From Amycolatopsis bullii (lineage in GTDB: Bacteria > Actinomycetota > Actinomycetes > Mycobacteriales > Pseudonocardiaceae), in contig NZ_BNAW01000041.1 of NCBI RefSeq assembly GCF_014654205.1, positions 1-64,000 on the forward strand: a stretch of DNA of 64,000 nt. The letters run 5' to 3'. Of the stretch, positions 53,367-61,875 are shown in pieces (position 1 is the first letter of the stretch; every line of letters begins with the position of its first letter). Made by a program: the position numbers and the translations under genes. The notes under the pieces were generated by a model, which worked only from the letters and a program-made list of their open reading frames with translations, was not told the DNA's origin and did not search any database.

Positions 53367-54002
53367 ATGCGTATCGTCCATTTCGGACACGCCTGCCTGT
53401 TGCTGGAGACCGGTTCCGAGCGGATCCTGATCGATCCCGGCGTCTTCTCCACCGGCTTCGAGGGTGAGCGGGAGCTGTCCGCCGTGCTGGTGACGCACCA
53501 GCACTTCGACCACCTCGACGTCGAGCGGCTGCCCCGGGTCCTCGAAGCCAACCCCGGTGCGAAGCTGATCGTCGATCCCGGCTCCGCTCCCGAGGTCGAA
53601 AAGCTGGGCCTGCAGTTCGACATCGCCAACGTCGGAGATGCCTTCGCCGTCGGGGACACCTCGATCAAGGCCGTCGGCGGGGAGCACGCCGTCATCCACT
53701 CCGACATCCCCGTGATCCCGAACATCGGGTACGTCTTCGACGACGGTGCCTTCTTCCACCCCGGCGACTCGTTCTTCGTGCCGGAGCAGAAGATCGACGT
53801 GCTCGGGCTGCCCACCGGCGCTCCGTGGCTGAAGGCCGGGGAGGCCGTCGACTACCTGCGGGCCGTCGCGCCGCGGGTCGCCGTTCCCATCCACGAAGCC
53901 GTGCTCGCCAATCCGGCCATGCACTACGGCCTGTTCGGCAACCTCGCGCCCGAAGGGTCCGAGATCAAGGTGCTCGACCGGGGTGAACCGGCGAAGTTCT
54001 AG
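53367..54002 (+). CDS. Metallo-beta-lactamase-fold hydrolase (UPF0173-like)
   Basis: A 211-residue MBL-fold protein with the metal-binding motif THQHFDHLD, the upstream segment IVHFGHACLLLETGSERILIDPG and a downstream ligand region FFHPGDSFFVP. ATG 53367 follows GAAGGAG. The family is usually annotated UPF0173 or metal-dependent hydrolase with unknown substrate. The 253-bp divergent gap before it (53114-53366) contains a TAGGCT -10-like site near 53329 and no gene. Confidence 0.85.
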   Translation: MRIVHFGHACLLLETGSERILIDPGVFSTGFEGERELSAVLVTHQHFDHLDVERLPRVLEANPGAKLIVDPGSAPEVEKLGLQFDIANVGDAFAVGDTSIKAVGGEHAVIHSDIPVIPNIGYVFDDGAFFHPGDSFFVPEQKIDVLGLPTGAPWLKAGEAVDYLRAVAPRVAVPIHEAVLANPAMHYGLFGNLAPEGSEIKVLDRGEPAKF

Positions 54003-54712
54003 GCCGCGACCGCGCGCAGCGAACCGTAGGTCGCGCCGAACGCGCGGTTCTCCAGGGCGACGTCCACCGCGTCGAGCACGGCCTGGCGGAGGCCGGGTCG
54101 GGTCAGGTCCGTGGCTGCCACCCCCAGCCGGACCAGCCCGCCCCGGCGGGCCGAGCGCGCCGCCGCCAGCACCAGCGCGAAGCAGCGCACCGTCTCCGTG
54201 CGGTGCGACTGGCTCGTGAACTCGCTCACCCGCGCGCGGCGCACCTCGCCGGTGACGAGGTCCCGCACCGCGCCGAGGTCCGCGCACAGCCGGAAACCGT
54301 GCTCGGCCAGCGCCTGCAGCGTGCCGGGGGAGGCGATCCAGCGCGGCGGCGCGAAGCCGTCCACCGACAGCCCCGCGTTGTCCAGCGCGGCCTTCGCGGC
54401 GATCAGGCGCAGGCGTGCCTCGTGCGCCGGCAGCGCCGCGAACTCCGCCTTCTTGCCCAGGTGCACCGTGCGGTGCGTGGGCGTGACGGTGTGGTCGTAG
54501 CCGTGCAGGAGCACGGAATCACCGCCGCGGGCGCGGGCGCGCACCCACTCCGTCACCGGGCCTTCGCCGGTGCGGGCGGCGTACAGCACCGACAGCGGCA
54601 CCTTCCGGCGGTCGAGCTCGGCCGCGAGGTCGGCGCACCGGTGCAGCGTGCGCGGGGTGATTCCCGACAGCGAAACCAGCAAGCGAGCGTCCACGCCTTC
54701 ATTGGGACGCAC
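53999..54712 (-). CDS. DUF2334 polysaccharide-deacetylase-like protein
   Basis: A protein of about 237 residues with the deacetylase-like motifs VLLHGYDHTVTPTHRT and FAPPRWIASPGTLQAL, features of DUF2334, a divergent member of the NodB-like superfamily. The start is uncertain: GTG 54712 (MRPNEGVDARLLVSLSG) is chosen to include the first conserved strand, but no good ribosome-binding site is visible. The stop overlaps the end of the convergent MBL gene by 4 bases. Substrate unknown. Confidence 0.7.
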   Translation of the reverse strand: MRPNEGVDARLLVSLSGITPRTLHRCADLAAELDRRKVPLSVLYAARTGEGPVTEWVRARARGGDSVLLHGYDHTVTPTHRTVHLGKKAEFAALPAHEARLRLIAAKAALDNAGLSVDGFAPPRWIASPGTLQALAEHGFRLCADLGAVRDLVTGEVRRARVSEFTSQSHRTETVRCFALVLAAARSARRGGLVRLGVAATDLTRPGLRQAVLDAVDVALENRAFGATYGSLRAVAA

Positions 54713-54768
54713 GCGGCTGACGTCGCCGTGAACTGCACAGAACGGGCGAGCGTCCGTTGCCGGAAGGG

Positions 54769-55284
54769 TCAGGCGCCCTGGCGCAGCCGCGACACCGCCA
54801 CGGCGATCCGGCCGCGCAGGTCGGGATCGGCGACCTGGCCGTCGGCGACGTCCGCGCGGGACACCGGGATCCGCGCGCACGCCTCCTCGACGATCTTCGC
54901 ACCCGTGTACGTCAGGACCTTGCGCAGCGAGTCGTGGGCGTCCCGGCCACCGGTCGGGGCCGCGACCGAGGACGCGTTGATCCACGCCACCGGCTTGCCG
55001 TACATCTCGCCGCCGCCGACCGTCCAGTCGAGGAGGTTCTTGAACGAGCCCGGCAGGCCGCCCGCGTACTCGGGCGTGCAGATCAGGACCGCGTCGGCCT
55101 CCTTCAGGGCGGCACGCAGCGCCGCGACCTCGGGGTGCAGCGGGTCGCGGTCGTCATCGGGGTTGAAGTGCGGCAGGTCGCCTAGGCCGGTGTACGTCTT
55201 GCTCGCGGTGAGGGTCGCGACGGTCCCCAGCACCGCCGCATTGCCCGAGCCGGCTCGCAGGCTGCCGCAGATCAGCAGGATCAC
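54769..55284 (-). CDS. NADPH-dependent FMN reductase
   Basis: A 171-residue flavodoxin-like reductase with FMN-binding GSLRAGSGNAAVL and the family motif CTPEYAGGLPGSFKNLLDW. It reduces FMN or small quinone-type substrates with NADPH. GTG 55284 (MILLICGSLRAGSG) lies inside the 3' part of the upstream purC reading frame, so the two genes overlap by 131 bases in different frames. Confidence 0.85.
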   Translation of the reverse strand: MILLICGSLRAGSGNAAVLGTVATLTASKTYTGLGDLPHFNPDDDRDPLHPEVAALRAALKEADAVLICTPEYAGGLPGSFKNLLDWTVGGGEMYGKPVAWINASSVAAPTGGRDAHDSLRKVLTYTGAKIVEEACARIPVSRADVADGQVADPDLRGRIAVAVSRLRQGA

Positions 55285-56158
55285 GCGGCCAGTCTGCCAG
55301 CGAAAGCCCGGTGATGCGGTGGTACGCCTCGATGTACCGGTCGCGCGTGGCCGTCACCACTTCGGGTGGCAACGGCGGCAGCGCGGACACGCAGTCCCAG
55401 CCGGACGCCGGGTCGACCAGCCAGTCGCGCACGTGCTGCTTATCGAACGACGGCTGCGGGACGCCGGGCTGGTGACCGTCGGCGAGCCAGTAGCGTGCCG
55501 AATCCGGCGTCAGCAGCTCGTCGGCGAGCACCAGGCCGCCGTCGCGGCCGATGCCGAATTCGAACTTCGTGTCGGCCAGCAGCAGGCCCTGCTCGGCCGC
55601 GCGCGCCGCGCCCCGGCGGTACAGCTCCAGGGACGCCTCCCGGACCTCTTCGGCGAGCGCGCGGCCGAGCACCGACACGCAGGTGTCGAAGTCGATGTTC
55701 TCGTCCTTCTCCCCCGGCAGCGCCTTGGTGGACGGCGTGAAGATCGGCTCGGGCAGCCGCGCCGACTCGGCCAGGCCGGGCGGCAGCGCCAGCCCGCACA
55801 CCTGCCCGGACCGGCGGTAGTCGGCGTACCCGCGGCCGGTGAGGTAGCCGCGCACGACCGCCTCCACCGGCAGCATGTCGAGCCGCTCGACCAGCAGCGC
55901 GCGGCCGCGGACGGACTCGGGGATCAGCGGCCCCTCGCAGGTCACGAGGTGGTTCGGGAGGACGTCGGCGAGCTCGCGGAACCAGAACACGCTCATCGCG
56001 GTGAGCACGCGGCCCTTGCCGGGGACCGGCGTGGGGAAGACGCGTTCGAACGCGGAGATGCGGTCGGAGGCGACGACCAGCAGGTGGTCGCCGCCCACGG
56101 CGTAGAGGTCGCGGACCTTGCCCGTGGCGAGCCGTTCGAGGGTGGGGAGGGGTGTCAC
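55154..56158 (-). CDS. purC: SAICAR synthase PurC with overlapping C-terminal extension
   Basis: Condenses CAIR with aspartate to give SAICAR. Typical blocks are KVRDLYAVGGDHLLVVASDR, VEAVVRGYLTGRGYADYRRSG and DTKFEFGIGRDGGLVLADE. GTG 56158 is fixed by TAGGGT 7 bases upstream. The frame then continues about 36 residues beyond the usual end (GLSLADWP) to 55154, inside the FMN reductase gene. The extension (RDPADLRQPASRLGQ and onward) has no homology-like features and is the complementary-frame product of that gene. A one-base change near 55290 would give a normal stop. Confidence 0.9.
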   Translation of the reverse strand: MTPLPTLERLATGKVRDLYAVGGDHLLVVASDRISAFERVFPTPVPGKGRVLTAMSVFWFRELADVLPNHLVTCEGPLIPESVRGRALLVERLDMLPVEAVVRGYLTGRGYADYRRSGQVCGLALPPGLAESARLPEPIFTPSTKALPGEKDENIDFDTCVSVLGRALAEEVREASLELYRRGAARAAEQGLLLADTKFEFGIGRDGGLVLADELLTPDSARYWLADGHQPGVPQPSFDKQHVRDWLVDPASGWDCVSALPPLPPEVVTATRDRYIEAYHRITGLSLADWPRDPADLRQPASRLGQCGGAGDRRDPHREQDVHRPRRPAALQPR

Positions 56159-56165
56159 GCACCGA

Positions 56166-56171
56166 ACCCTA
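56166..56171 (-). promoter_or_regulatory. -10 element (TAGGGT) of leaderless purC promoter
   Basis: TAGGGT on the minus strand lies 7 bases before GTG 56158, predicting a leaderless transcript. Confidence 0.5.
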
Positions 56172-56205
56172 ACGCGCACCCTCCGCCACCATGGATGATG
56201 CTGGC

Positions 56206-57012
56206 ATGGCGTACGACTGGATCTCGGTGACGACCGACTACGGCCTGCGCGACGGCTTCGTGGCGGCCTGCCACGGCGTGATCGCGCGGCTCGCACCCGC
56301 GGTGCGGGTGATCGACGTGACCCACGAAGTGCCGCCCCAGGACATCCGGCACGGGGCGATGGCGCTGGCCCAGACCGTCCCCTACCTGCCGGAGTCGGTG
56401 CACGTGGCCGTGGTCGACCCCGGTGTCGGCACCGCCCGGCTCGGCGTGGTCGTCGTCGCGGAGGACGGGCTGCTGGTCGGGCCGGACAACGGCCTGCTGC
56501 TGCCGGCCGCGCAGGCCCTCGGCGGGGTCCGGGCGGCCTACGAGCTCGCCGAGCCGTCGCTGCGGCTGCCGGCGACGTCGGCGACGTTCCACGGGCGGGA
56601 CGTCTTCGCGCCCGCGGCCGCGCACCTGGCGCTGGGCGTCGCGCCGTCGGACTTCGGCGACCCGGTGGACGGCCTGGTCGCGATGCCGGAGCCGTTCGTG
56701 GCCGCGTTCCCGGGGAAGCTCGTGTCGGAGGTGCTGACGGTCGACCACTTCGGCAACGTCCAGCTGGCCGCGACCCCGGCGGACCTCGAGCTCTCGGGCC
56801 TGTCCGGCGCGGTGACCGTGCACAGCGAGCGGGTGGCGGTGTCCACGGTGCTCGGACGGACCTTCGCCGACGTGCCCGCCGGCGCTTCGGTGCTCTACAC
56901 CGACTCGGCGGGACGGCTCGCCGTCGCCGTGAACGGCGGCTCCGCGGCGGCCGTGCTCGGGCTCGGGCCGGCCCAGGAGTGCACGATCACCTCGTCGCCG
57001 ACGGCGACCTGA
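56206..57012 (+). CDS. SAM hydrolase / DUF62 (chlorinase-fluorinase superfamily)
   Basis: A 268-residue protein of the SAM-hydroxide-adenosyltransferase family, which splits SAM to adenosine and methionine. Conserved parts are ISVTTDYGLRDGFVAACHG, HEVPPQDIRHGAMAL, VAVVDPGVGTARLGVVV, GPDNGLLLPAA and FHGRDVFAPAAAHLA. The start ATG 56206 (MAYDWISVT) fits homologues; ATG 56191 would add five residues. Its 3' 118 bases are antisense to the MOSC gene. Confidence 0.85.
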   Translation: MAYDWISVTTDYGLRDGFVAACHGVIARLAPAVRVIDVTHEVPPQDIRHGAMALAQTVPYLPESVHVAVVDPGVGTARLGVVVVAEDGLLVGPDNGLLLPAAQALGGVRAAYELAEPSLRLPATSATFHGRDVFAPAAAHLALGVAPSDFGDPVDGLVAMPEPFVAAFPGKLVSEVLTVDHFGNVQLAATPADLELSGLSGAVTVHSERVAVSTVLGRTFADVPAGASVLYTDSAGRLAVAVNGGSAAAVLGLGPAQECTITSSPTAT

Positions 57013-57776
57013 CCCGGGTGCAGCACCGCGGCCTTCATCCCGAAGACGACGCCGCCCCGCGGGGCACGCCGGTAGGTCGCGAGGGTGCGGATCGGCTCGG
57101 GACCGGCCTTCGCGCCGGTCTCCTGGTCGATCATCGGGACCTGGCAGCGGACGCACTGCTCCGCGTACCCGATCCTCGCGGTGCCGACGGTCAGTTCGCG
57201 GGCGTCGTCTTCGCGGTGGGGTTCGGCCCAGCCGGCGATGACGATGTTGGGGCGGAAGCGATCCATCGGGACGGGCTCGCCCTGCCCGGCGGCGATCCGT
57301 TCGTTCAGGGTGTCCAAAGAGGACTCCGAGGCGACGAGCAGCGCGTGCCCGTCGGGAAAGGCGGCCGCACCCGGGGTCTCGCCGCCGGTGACGCGGTGGT
57401 GGTCGGGGGTGAGGCCGATCAGTTCGGCGGGCCGGCCGAGCAGGCCGGAGAACCACTCGTCGGCTCGGGGGTCTTGCCGGACGCCTTCGCCGTCCCACCC
57501 GGCCATCGACACCGGGCGTCGCGGGCCGTCGCGCCGGATGCCGACGACGAGGTCTTCACGGCCGGGAGCGGACAGCGCGAGCCGGTCGCCGAGCACCCGC
57601 GGCCGGACGGTCGCCATGACCGGGTGCGGCCGCTGGGTGAGGATCTCGCTGTCCGGGGTGATGACCTGGAAGACGCGGTCGTTCGGGAGCCCGGTGAGGG
57701 TCACCTCGGCGGCCGGCACGTCGATGCCCGCGCAGGACTTGACCGGGTAGTACGTCAGCCGAGCGATTCTCGCCAT
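56895..57776 (-). CDS. MOSC-domain protein (Moco sulfurase C-terminal type)
   Basis: A 293-residue protein with an N-terminal MOSC-N beta-barrel (YYPVKSCAGIDVPAAEVT) and the MOSC domain, whose conserved sulfur-carrying Cys is in EQCVRCQVPMIDQETG, followed by FGMKAAVLHPGQVAVGDEV. These proteins are linked to sulfuration of molybdenum cofactor or detoxification of N-hydroxylated bases. The final ~33 residues (WAGPSPSTAAAEPP onward) run antisense into the SAM hydrolase gene. Confidence 0.85.
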   Translation of the reverse strand: MARIARLTYYPVKSCAGIDVPAAEVTLTGLPNDRVFQVITPDSEILTQRPHPVMATVRPRVLGDRLALSAPGREDLVVGIRRDGPRRPVSMAGWDGEGVRQDPRADEWFSGLLGRPAELIGLTPDHHRVTGGETPGAAAFPDGHALLVASESSLDTLNERIAAGQGEPVPMDRFRPNIVIAGWAEPHREDDARELTVGTARIGYAEQCVRCQVPMIDQETGAKAGPEPIRTLATYRRAPRGGVVFGMKAAVLHPGQVAVGDEVIVHSWAGPSPSTAAAEPPFTATASRPAESV

Positions 57777-57810
57777 CTCCGCAGGTTACCCGGGCTGCCG
57801 CCGCCGAAGC

Positions 57811-57828
57811 GTGCTCTTTTCAGAGCAC
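57811..57828. terminator. Hairpin between MOSC gene and amino-acid ABC operon
   Basis: GTGCTCT (57811-57817) and AGAGCAC (57822-57828) form a perfect 7-bp stem with a 4-base loop just after the ATPase stop on the minus strand. The T-rich loop makes a minus-strand terminator plausible. Confidence 0.6.
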
Positions 57829-57838
57829 CCTGCAAGTT

Positions 57839-58575
<737 letters not shown>

Positions 58576-58579
<4 letters not shown>

Positions 58580-59340
58580 GAGGGGACCTTTCCGCTGGCG
58601 ACCAGGTCCAGCTCGTCTCCGTCGCCCGGCTCGTCGGCGCGCACCTTGCGGCCGGTCCGGAGCTTCTTGTCGATGTAGTTGACCAGGTGCGTCAGCGGCA
58701 CGGTGATCACCAGGAAGAACACGCCCGCCGCGACCAGCGGGGACAGGTTGCCGGTGTTCGCCGCGAGGTCCTGGCCGATCCGGAACAGCTCGCGCTGCCC
58801 GGACAGCAGGCCGAGCACGTACACCAGGCTGGAGTCCTTGACCAGCGCGATGAACTGGTTCACCAGCGCCGGCAGCACCCGCCGGACACCCTGGGGGATG
58901 ATCACCAGCAGCATCGCCTTGGTGTAGCTCAGCCCGAGCGCCCGGCTGGCTTCCATCTGCCCCTTGTCGACGCTCTGGATGCCGGACCGGAAGATCTCGC
59001 CGATGTAGGCGGCCGCGATCAGCGACAGCGCCAGGATGCCCATCGGGTACGGGTTCGTGCCGACGACGTCCCGCGCGAGCGTGCCGAGGCCCTGGCCGAT
59101 CAGCAGGATCGTCAGGATCGCCGGCAGCCCGCGGAAGATGTCGGTGTACACCCGCGCGGGCCAGCGCAGCCACCACTTGGTGGACAGGCCCATGACGGCC
59201 AGCACCATGCCCACCACCGTGCCGATCAGCGCCGAGGACACCGACAGGATCAGCGTGTTCAGCAGGCCGGTCTTCAGCAGATCCGGCAGGACTTGGGAAA
59301 TGTAGTCCCAACTGAGGAACGTGTTGATAAAATCGTCCAT
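58576..59340 (-). CDS. Polar amino-acid ABC transporter permease
   Basis: A 254-residue HisM/QM-type permease with about five helices and the coupling loop EASRALGLSYTKAMLLVIIP. It is the only permease gene in the cluster, so the complex likely works as a homodimer. ATG 59340 (MDDFINTFLSWDYISQVLP) is 7 bp after the last binding-protein gene. Specificity for glutamine, cystine or similar is unknown. Confidence 0.92.
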
Positions 59341-59346
59341 TGTGGA

Positions 59347-60126
59347 CTACTGCCCCGGCTTGAACTCGGCGGGCACCGGCGCGGTGGGCTCGAACTGGTC
59401 GTGCACCTTGACCCAGGTGCCGTCCGCGATGACCTTCTTGAGGCCGTCGTTGATCTTGTCGATCAGCTCGGTGTTGCCCTTCTTGAACGCGAACCCGTGC
59501 GGGATGGTCGTGGTGATCGCCTTGGTCACCTTGAGCTTCGCGTCGGCGTTGTTCTTCGCGTAGTCCTCGGCGGTGGCCTGGTCGAACACCGCGCCGTCGA
59601 TCGCGCCGGTCTTGAGGGCGTTGAGGGCGGCAGCGTCGTTGGGGAACCGGACGGCCTGCGCGGTCGGCGCGTTCGTGCCGAGCCAGGTGTCCGAGACCGT
59701 GCCCTGGACGACGCCGACCCGCTTGCCGGACAGGGAGGTCTCGTCGGTGATGCCCGCGGTTTCCTTGGCTTCGATGCCGAGGGCCTGGTAGTTGTACGGG
59801 GCCGAGAAGTCGACCGTCTTCTTGCGGGCGTCGGTCTGCGAGATCGCCGAACTGCCGATGTCGAACGTGCCGTTGGCGACCTGGCCGAGCAGCGCCGAGA
59901 ACTCGGTCGCGGCGAACTCCAGCTTCAGGCCCTCCTTGGCCGCGATGGCCTTCAGCAGCTCGTTGTCGAAGCCGGTGTAGTTGCCGTTCTCCTGGTAGGC
60001 GTTCGGCTTCGAGTCGCTCAGCGTGCCGACGCGCAGGGTCTTCCCGCCGCCGCTGTCCGAGCCGCCGCACGCCGTGAGCGCGGCCAGCAGGGTCGCGGTG
60101 AGCGCCGTGACCAGTGTCTTCTTCAT
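59347..60126 (-). CDS. Polar amino-acid-binding lipoprotein 1 of three
   Basis: An extracytoplasmic binding protein of 259 residues, class 3 family. The lipoprotein signal MKKTLVTALTATLLAALTAC ends at lipobox LTAC; the mature part begins with TLRVGTLSDSKPNAYQENG and includes VDFSAPYNYQALGIEAK. It is closest in sequence to the next gene (60134), with which it shares FDNELLKAIAAK and GTW-type C-terminal sequence. Located 7 bp upstream of the permease. Confidence 0.9.
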   Translation of the reverse strand: MKKTLVTALTATLLAALTACGGSDSGGGKTLRVGTLSDSKPNAYQENGNYTGFDNELLKAIAAKEGLKLEFAATEFSALLGQVANGTFDIGSSAISQTDARKKTVDFSAPYNYQALGIEAKETAGITDETSLSGKRVGVVQGTVSDTWLGTNAPTAQAVRFPNDAAALNALKTGAIDGAVFDQATAEDYAKNNADAKLKVTKAITTTIPHGFAFKKGNTELIDKINDGLKKVIADGTWVKVHDQFEPTAPVPAEFKPGQ

Positions 60127-60133
60127 GCTTCTC

Positions 60134-60898
60134 CTAACCCTGGAACCCGGCCGGCACCGGAGCGGTCGGCAGGAACTGCTGGTGCAGCTTAAGCCAGGTC
60201 CCGTCGGAGATCACCTGCTTGAGCCCGTCGTTGATCTTGCCGAGCAGCTCGGCATTGCCCTTCTTCACCGCGAAACCGTGCGGCACGTCCGTGACGAAGC
60301 TCTTCACGACGACCAGCTTGGCGTCCGGGTTGTCGGTGACGTTCTTCTCGGCAATGGACTGGTCCAGGATGTACGCGTCGACCGCGCCGCTCTTCAGCGC
60401 GGTCAGCGCGGCGGCGTAGTCCGGGAAGCGCACGGCCTGGGCGCTCGGCACGGTGCCGGTCAGCCAGTGGTCGCCGACGGTCGCCTGGATGACGGCGACG
60501 CGCTTGCCGGCGAGGCCCTTCTCGTCGGTGACCGGCGTGCCCTGCTTGGCCTGGATGCTCATCGTTTCGAAGTCGTAGGCCGCGGAGAAGTCGACCGTCT
60601 TCTTGCGCTCGTCGGTCTGCGCGATCGCCGAGCTGGCGATGTCGTAGCGGCCCGACGCGACCTGCCCGAGCAGCGCGGAGAAGTCGGTCGCGGCGAACTC
60701 CAGCTTCAGGTTCTGCTTGGCCGCGATGGCCTTGAGCAGCTCGTTGTCGAAGCCGGTGTAGTTGCCGTCCTTGAGATAGATGTTCGGCGGGGCGTCGCTC
60801 AGGGTGCCCACGCGCAGCGTCGAGGAAGCGCTGTCCGAACCGCCGCACGCGGTCAGCGTCAGGACGGCGGCCAGCACGGTGACGATCAGCTTCTTCAT
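60134..60898 (-). CDS. Polar amino-acid-binding lipoprotein 2 of three
   Basis: A paralogue of about 254 residues with lipobox LTAC (MKKLIVTVLAAVLTLTAC) and mature start STLRVGTLSDAPPNIYLKDG. The ligand-pocket loops differ from the first paralogue (AAYDFETMSIQAK instead of APYNYQALGIEAK), suggesting different specificity. ATG 60898 leaves a 1-base gap after the upstream stop; GTG 60907 is an in-frame alternative. Confidence 0.88.
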   Translation of the reverse strand: MKKLIVTVLAAVLTLTACGGSDSASSTLRVGTLSDAPPNIYLKDGNYTGFDNELLKAIAAKQNLKLEFAATDFSALLGQVASGRYDIASSAIAQTDERKKTVDFSAAYDFETMSIQAKQGTPVTDEKGLAGKRVAVIQATVGDHWLTGTVPSAQAVRFPDYAAALTALKSGAVDAYILDQSIAEKNVTDNPDAKLVVVKSFVTDVPHGFAVKKGNAELLGKINDGLKQVISDGTWLKLHQQFLPTAPVPAGFQG

Positions 60899-60899
60899 G

Positions 60900-61724
60900 T
60901 CACGCACCCAGGTTCTTCACGGGCAGGCCGGGGCCACCCTGCTGGAGTTCCTTCGACAGCGGGGTGTTCTTGTAGAACTGCCCGTAGATGCGGGCGACCG
61001 TGCCGTCCGCAATGGCCTTCGCGAGACCGTCGTTGAGCTTGTTCAGCAGGTCGGTGTTCTTCTTCGCCACCGCGAACGCCGACGGCGTGTCCTTGTCCTC
61101 GACCGTGTACCCGAGCTCCAGCGGGACGGCCGGGTTCTGGTCCAGGTACTTCTGCCCGATGTCCTGTGGCACGACCCAGCCGTCGAGGGTGCCGTTCTTC
61201 AGCTGCGCGAAGCCCGCGTTGTAGTCCGGGAAGCGGACGACCTGGGCTCCGGCGACCTTGCCCGCGAACTCGTCCTGCACCGAGCCCTGGACCACGCCGA
61301 GCCGCTTGCCGCCCAGCGCGGCGACGTCCTTCAGGTTCGCGCCCTTCGCCGTGACGACCGTGGTGAAGCCGGTGTTGTAGCCGTTGGAGAAGGCGACCGT
61401 CTTCTTGCGCGCCTCGGTGCTGGAGATCGTCGAGCTGCCGATGTCGAACTTGCCGCCGGCGACACCGGCGAGCAGGCTGGAGAACTCGGTGCCGACGAAC
61501 TCGACCTCGAAGCCTTCACGCTGGGCGATGTCGCGCAGCAGCTCGTTGTCGTAGCCGGTGAACCGGCCGTTCTCCAGGTAGATCGACGGCGGGGCGTCGC
61601 TCAGCGTCCCGACGCGGAGGGTCTGCCCCGCGGCCGGGCTGCCCGAGCCACCGCAGGCGGCCAGGGTCAGCGTCAGCGCGCCCGCGGTGACGGCCGCGGC
61701 GATTTTCGACAGCGTGGATCTCAT
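60900..61724 (-). CDS. Polar amino-acid-binding lipoprotein 3 of three
   Basis: The first gene of the operon, 274 residues, with lipobox LAAC (ALTLTLAACGGSGSPAAG) and mature start QTLRVGTLSDAPPSIYLENG. It is the most divergent paralogue, with GRFTGYDNELLRDIAQREG and AFSNGYNTGFTTVVTAK. The three tandem genes clearly arose by duplication and share one permease and ATPase. ATG 61724 follows TGGAAGAAG. Confidence 0.88.
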   Translation of the reverse strand: MRSTLSKIAAAVTAGALTLTLAACGGSGSPAAGQTLRVGTLSDAPPSIYLENGRFTGYDNELLRDIAQREGFEVEFVGTEFSSLLAGVAGGKFDIGSSTISSTEARKKTVAFSNGYNTGFTTVVTAKGANLKDVAALGGKRLGVVQGSVQDEFAGKVAGAQVVRFPDYNAGFAQLKNGTLDGWVVPQDIGQKYLDQNPAVPLELGYTVEDKDTPSAFAVAKKNTDLLNKLNDGLAKAIADGTVARIYGQFYKNTPLSKELQQGGPGLPVKNLGA

Positions 61725-61767
61725 CGCTTCTTCCAGAGGTTGGCGCGCCCAGGGCGCGAGGAAAGCA

Positions 61768-61796
61768 CGTCAGGTCACTGGGTAAACGTCCTGACG
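61768..61796. promoter_or_regulatory. Inverted repeat in the leader of the amino-acid ABC operon
   Basis: CGTCAGG (61768-61774) and CCTGACG (61790-61796) form a perfect 7-bp inverted repeat with a 15-base interior, 44 bases before the first lipoprotein start. A second CGCGCCC/GGGCGCG arm pair lies nearer the start at about 61744-61758. They may be an operator or attenuator. Confidence 0.45.
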
Positions 61797-61875
61797 CTCC
61801 GGTTTCGTGCGATCGAGATTAGGGATTTCGCCCGTTCGTGTGGATTCGTTCCACTCTGTGGACGGGTGCGTCAGC

